From positions 1-7,503 of the forward strand of contig JAGRHB010000086.1 in the NCBI GenBank assembly GCA_020445245.1: 7,503 nucleotides of DNA. Reading direction: 5' to 3'. The translations under genes and the position numbers were made by a program. Positions 6,493 through 7,503 of this stretch are shown here, in pieces (the stretch's first letter is position 1; each line of letters starts with the position of its first letter). The notes under the pieces are model-generated. The model did not search any database and was not told the DNA's origin. It saw only the letters and a program-made list of their open reading frames with translations. The DNA is from Gammaproteobacteria bacterium. Its GTDB lineage: Bacteria; Pseudomonadota; Gammaproteobacteria; Chromatiales; Sedimenticolaceae.

Positions 6493-7051
6493 AGTGGGCC
6501 GAGACCTTGAGAAAAAAGGGCCTTAGGTAGATCCCGTGGTCGATCAGGGACTGGAGATTGACCTCTGGAAGAATGCGGTCGCTGACCGCGATGCCGCCAA
6601 GGACACCGCGCTCGATGTCTCCGGCCAGGGGCGAAAAACTCAGGACATGGTGCGTGCGGACGAATGTCAGCAATCGCTGCATCTCGCGATCATCGAGTGC
6701 CTGGGCGAGGAATACCGCGGTGAACGGATCCCTCGCGTGGGAAACCTGCAATGCATCCAGGCGGGTCAGCGAGAGCCGGGCCTCGGGCTGACTCTTCCGA
6801 AGCCGCTCGTACAGAACATAGGCGATGCCAGCGATCTTTGGCCCATCGTCGGCAGACACCAGCGCGATGTGCTCCGGGTGGGGCGGCGCGACCGATCTTG
6901 CGGCAATAAATGCCGGGAAGACGTTGATGGCGACACGAATGCGTGCGTCGCTGAGATCGTCCGCCTGCGCGGTAATGGGTGCGGCGATCAGTGCGCAGAC
7001 GGTCATCCACCATACGGTGCTGCTGACGAAGTGACTCAGCTGCCGGACCAT
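6470..7051 (-). CDS. Exported YfiR/DUF4154-like protein
   Basis: A 193-aa protein with a clear Sec signal peptide: charged start, hydrophobic core to about residue 27, and an AQA-D cleavage site near residue 30, so it is probably periplasmic. The mature part resembles the YfiR-like (DUF4154) layout: an early 'RIRVAINVFPAFIAA' strand, a 'KIAGIAYVLYERLRKS' helix, then 'DPFTAVFLAQALDDREMQRLL', 'HHVLSFSPLAGDIERGVLGG' and 'PEVNLQSLIDHGIYLRPFFLKV', matching the family's closing INLxxAxxxGIxLxxxLL pattern. In Pseudomonas, YfiR restrains the membrane cyclase YfiN; here the likely partner is the downstream kinase, whose gene it overlaps by 23 bp. The mature protein has no cysteine, unlike disulfide-bonded YfiR. 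A gene for a probable TonB-dependent receptor ends 31 bp upstream. The family assignment is by recalled pattern and moderately sure; a PhnD-like binding protein is the alternative. Confidence 0.65.
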   Translation of the reverse strand: MVRQLSHFVSSTVWWMTVCALIAAPITAQADDLSDARIRVAINVFPAFIAARSVAPPHPEHIALVSADDGPKIAGIAYVLYERLRKSQPEARLSLTRLDALQVSHARDPFTAVFLAQALDDREMQRLLTFVRTHHVLSFSPLAGDIERGVLGGIAVSDRILPEVNLQSLIDHGIYLRPFFLKVSAHYEAIRQQ

Positions 7052-7082
7052 GTACCTGCATCCATGAATATGGCCGTTGCTT

Positions 7083-7503
7083 TCAATCGCTCGCCTGGTT
7101 GGCCAGCCTCAGCCACAGGGTGCGTCCGCTGCGTGGGAAATCGTCGACATGGGTATCTGCCGGTGCGGGGTCGTGGCGCCCAACATCGGCCAGGTTGCGC
7201 GGTTCTGTGCGCGGGATCAGTCGCCGGGCGGCCTGCCATTCAGTCGCCGGATCGGCCGTCGTGTACGCCGACATGTTGTCGCGCATGACGCCGGATGCGC
7301 GTGCATGTTCCCCCGTATGGATGAATTGCAGATGCATATTGAGTTCATTCCCGGGTGTGAGGTGCGAGCCGAGGTTGCCGAGCCAATAAGTGGAATCGGT
7401 GATGTCTGCGTTGCTCGAGCCATCGTGCGACAGTGCATTACCGAGGTTGCCATACCTTGTGTCTGGCGGGGAAGGGTCGCCGCCTGCAAACCCTGGTCCT
7501 GTA
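7083..7503 (-). CDS. C-terminal part of a probable TonB-dependent outer-membrane receptor (partial)
   Basis: Open frame entering from the window's right edge; the last 139 residues are visible and the start lies outside. It looks like the end of a beta-barrel: alternating strands such as STYWLGNLGSHLTP and NELNMHLQFIHTGEHARA, a loop with 'DPATEW', a region rich in Pro/Asp (RHDPAPADTHVDDFP), then the closing 'SGRTLWLRLANQASD', which resembles the final GRTxWLRLxYxF strand of TonB-dependent receptors. The usual terminal aromatic residue is missing; the protein ends in Asp. In other bacteria TonB-receptor, YfiR/DUF4154-like and sensor-kinase genes are often adjacent, which supports the call. Substrate unknown; no plug domain or TonB box can be seen. 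Another outer-membrane barrel is possible. Confidence 0.55.
   Translation of the reverse strand, partial: TGPGFAGGDPSPPDTRYGNLGNALSHDGSSNADITDSTYWLGNLGSHLTPGNELNMHLQFIHTGEHARASGVMRDNMSAYTTADPATEWQAARRLIPRTEPRNLADVGRHDPAPADTHVDDFPRSGRTLWLRLANQASD

Overview
The window looks like chromosomal DNA of a high-GC gammaproteobacterium. The best evidence is the block pcnB-folK-panB-panC, a typical gammaproteobacterial neighbourhood whose proteins match the E. coli enzymes closely in motifs and, for PanB, in length (264 aa). Two small DUF2173-type proteins lie upstream. From memory that family is common in sulfur-oxidising and other chemolithotrophic proteobacteria, so a sulfur-oxidiser-like host is possible, but the sequence does not prove it.

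Layout, plus strand (about 70-4385): two tandem DUF2173 genes overlap by 4 bp. A promoter-like stretch follows, then pcnB (poly(A) polymerase I), folK (overlapping pcnB by 4 bp), panB (103 bp after folK, strong ribosome binding site) and panC (overlapping panB by 1 bp). These genes supply RNA 3'-end polyadenylation, a folate-pathway kinase and two enzymes of pantothenate (coenzyme A) synthesis. The key point is that pcnB has no ATG, GTG or TTG start compatible with its conserved N-terminus. The only good candidate is an ATT codon at 841, the same rare start reported for E. coli pcnB.

Layout, minus strand (7503 down to 4405): a three-gene set reads toward panC. First is the 3' end of a probable TonB-dependent outer-membrane receptor. 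Next comes an exported protein resembling the YfiR/DUF4154 family. Last is a 695-aa membrane-bound hybrid histidine kinase (periplasmic sensor, PAS-like region, HisKA, HATPase, receiver), overlapping the YfiR-like gene by 23 bp. This suggests an envelope-to-cytoplasm signalling module. The kinase's periplasmic domain has a CxxC-Phe where related sensors carry a CxxCH haem c site.

The plus and minus blocks converge with only 19 bp between panC and the kinase gene. No RNA genes, CRISPR arrays, insertion sequences or gene-free stretches above 300 bp were seen.
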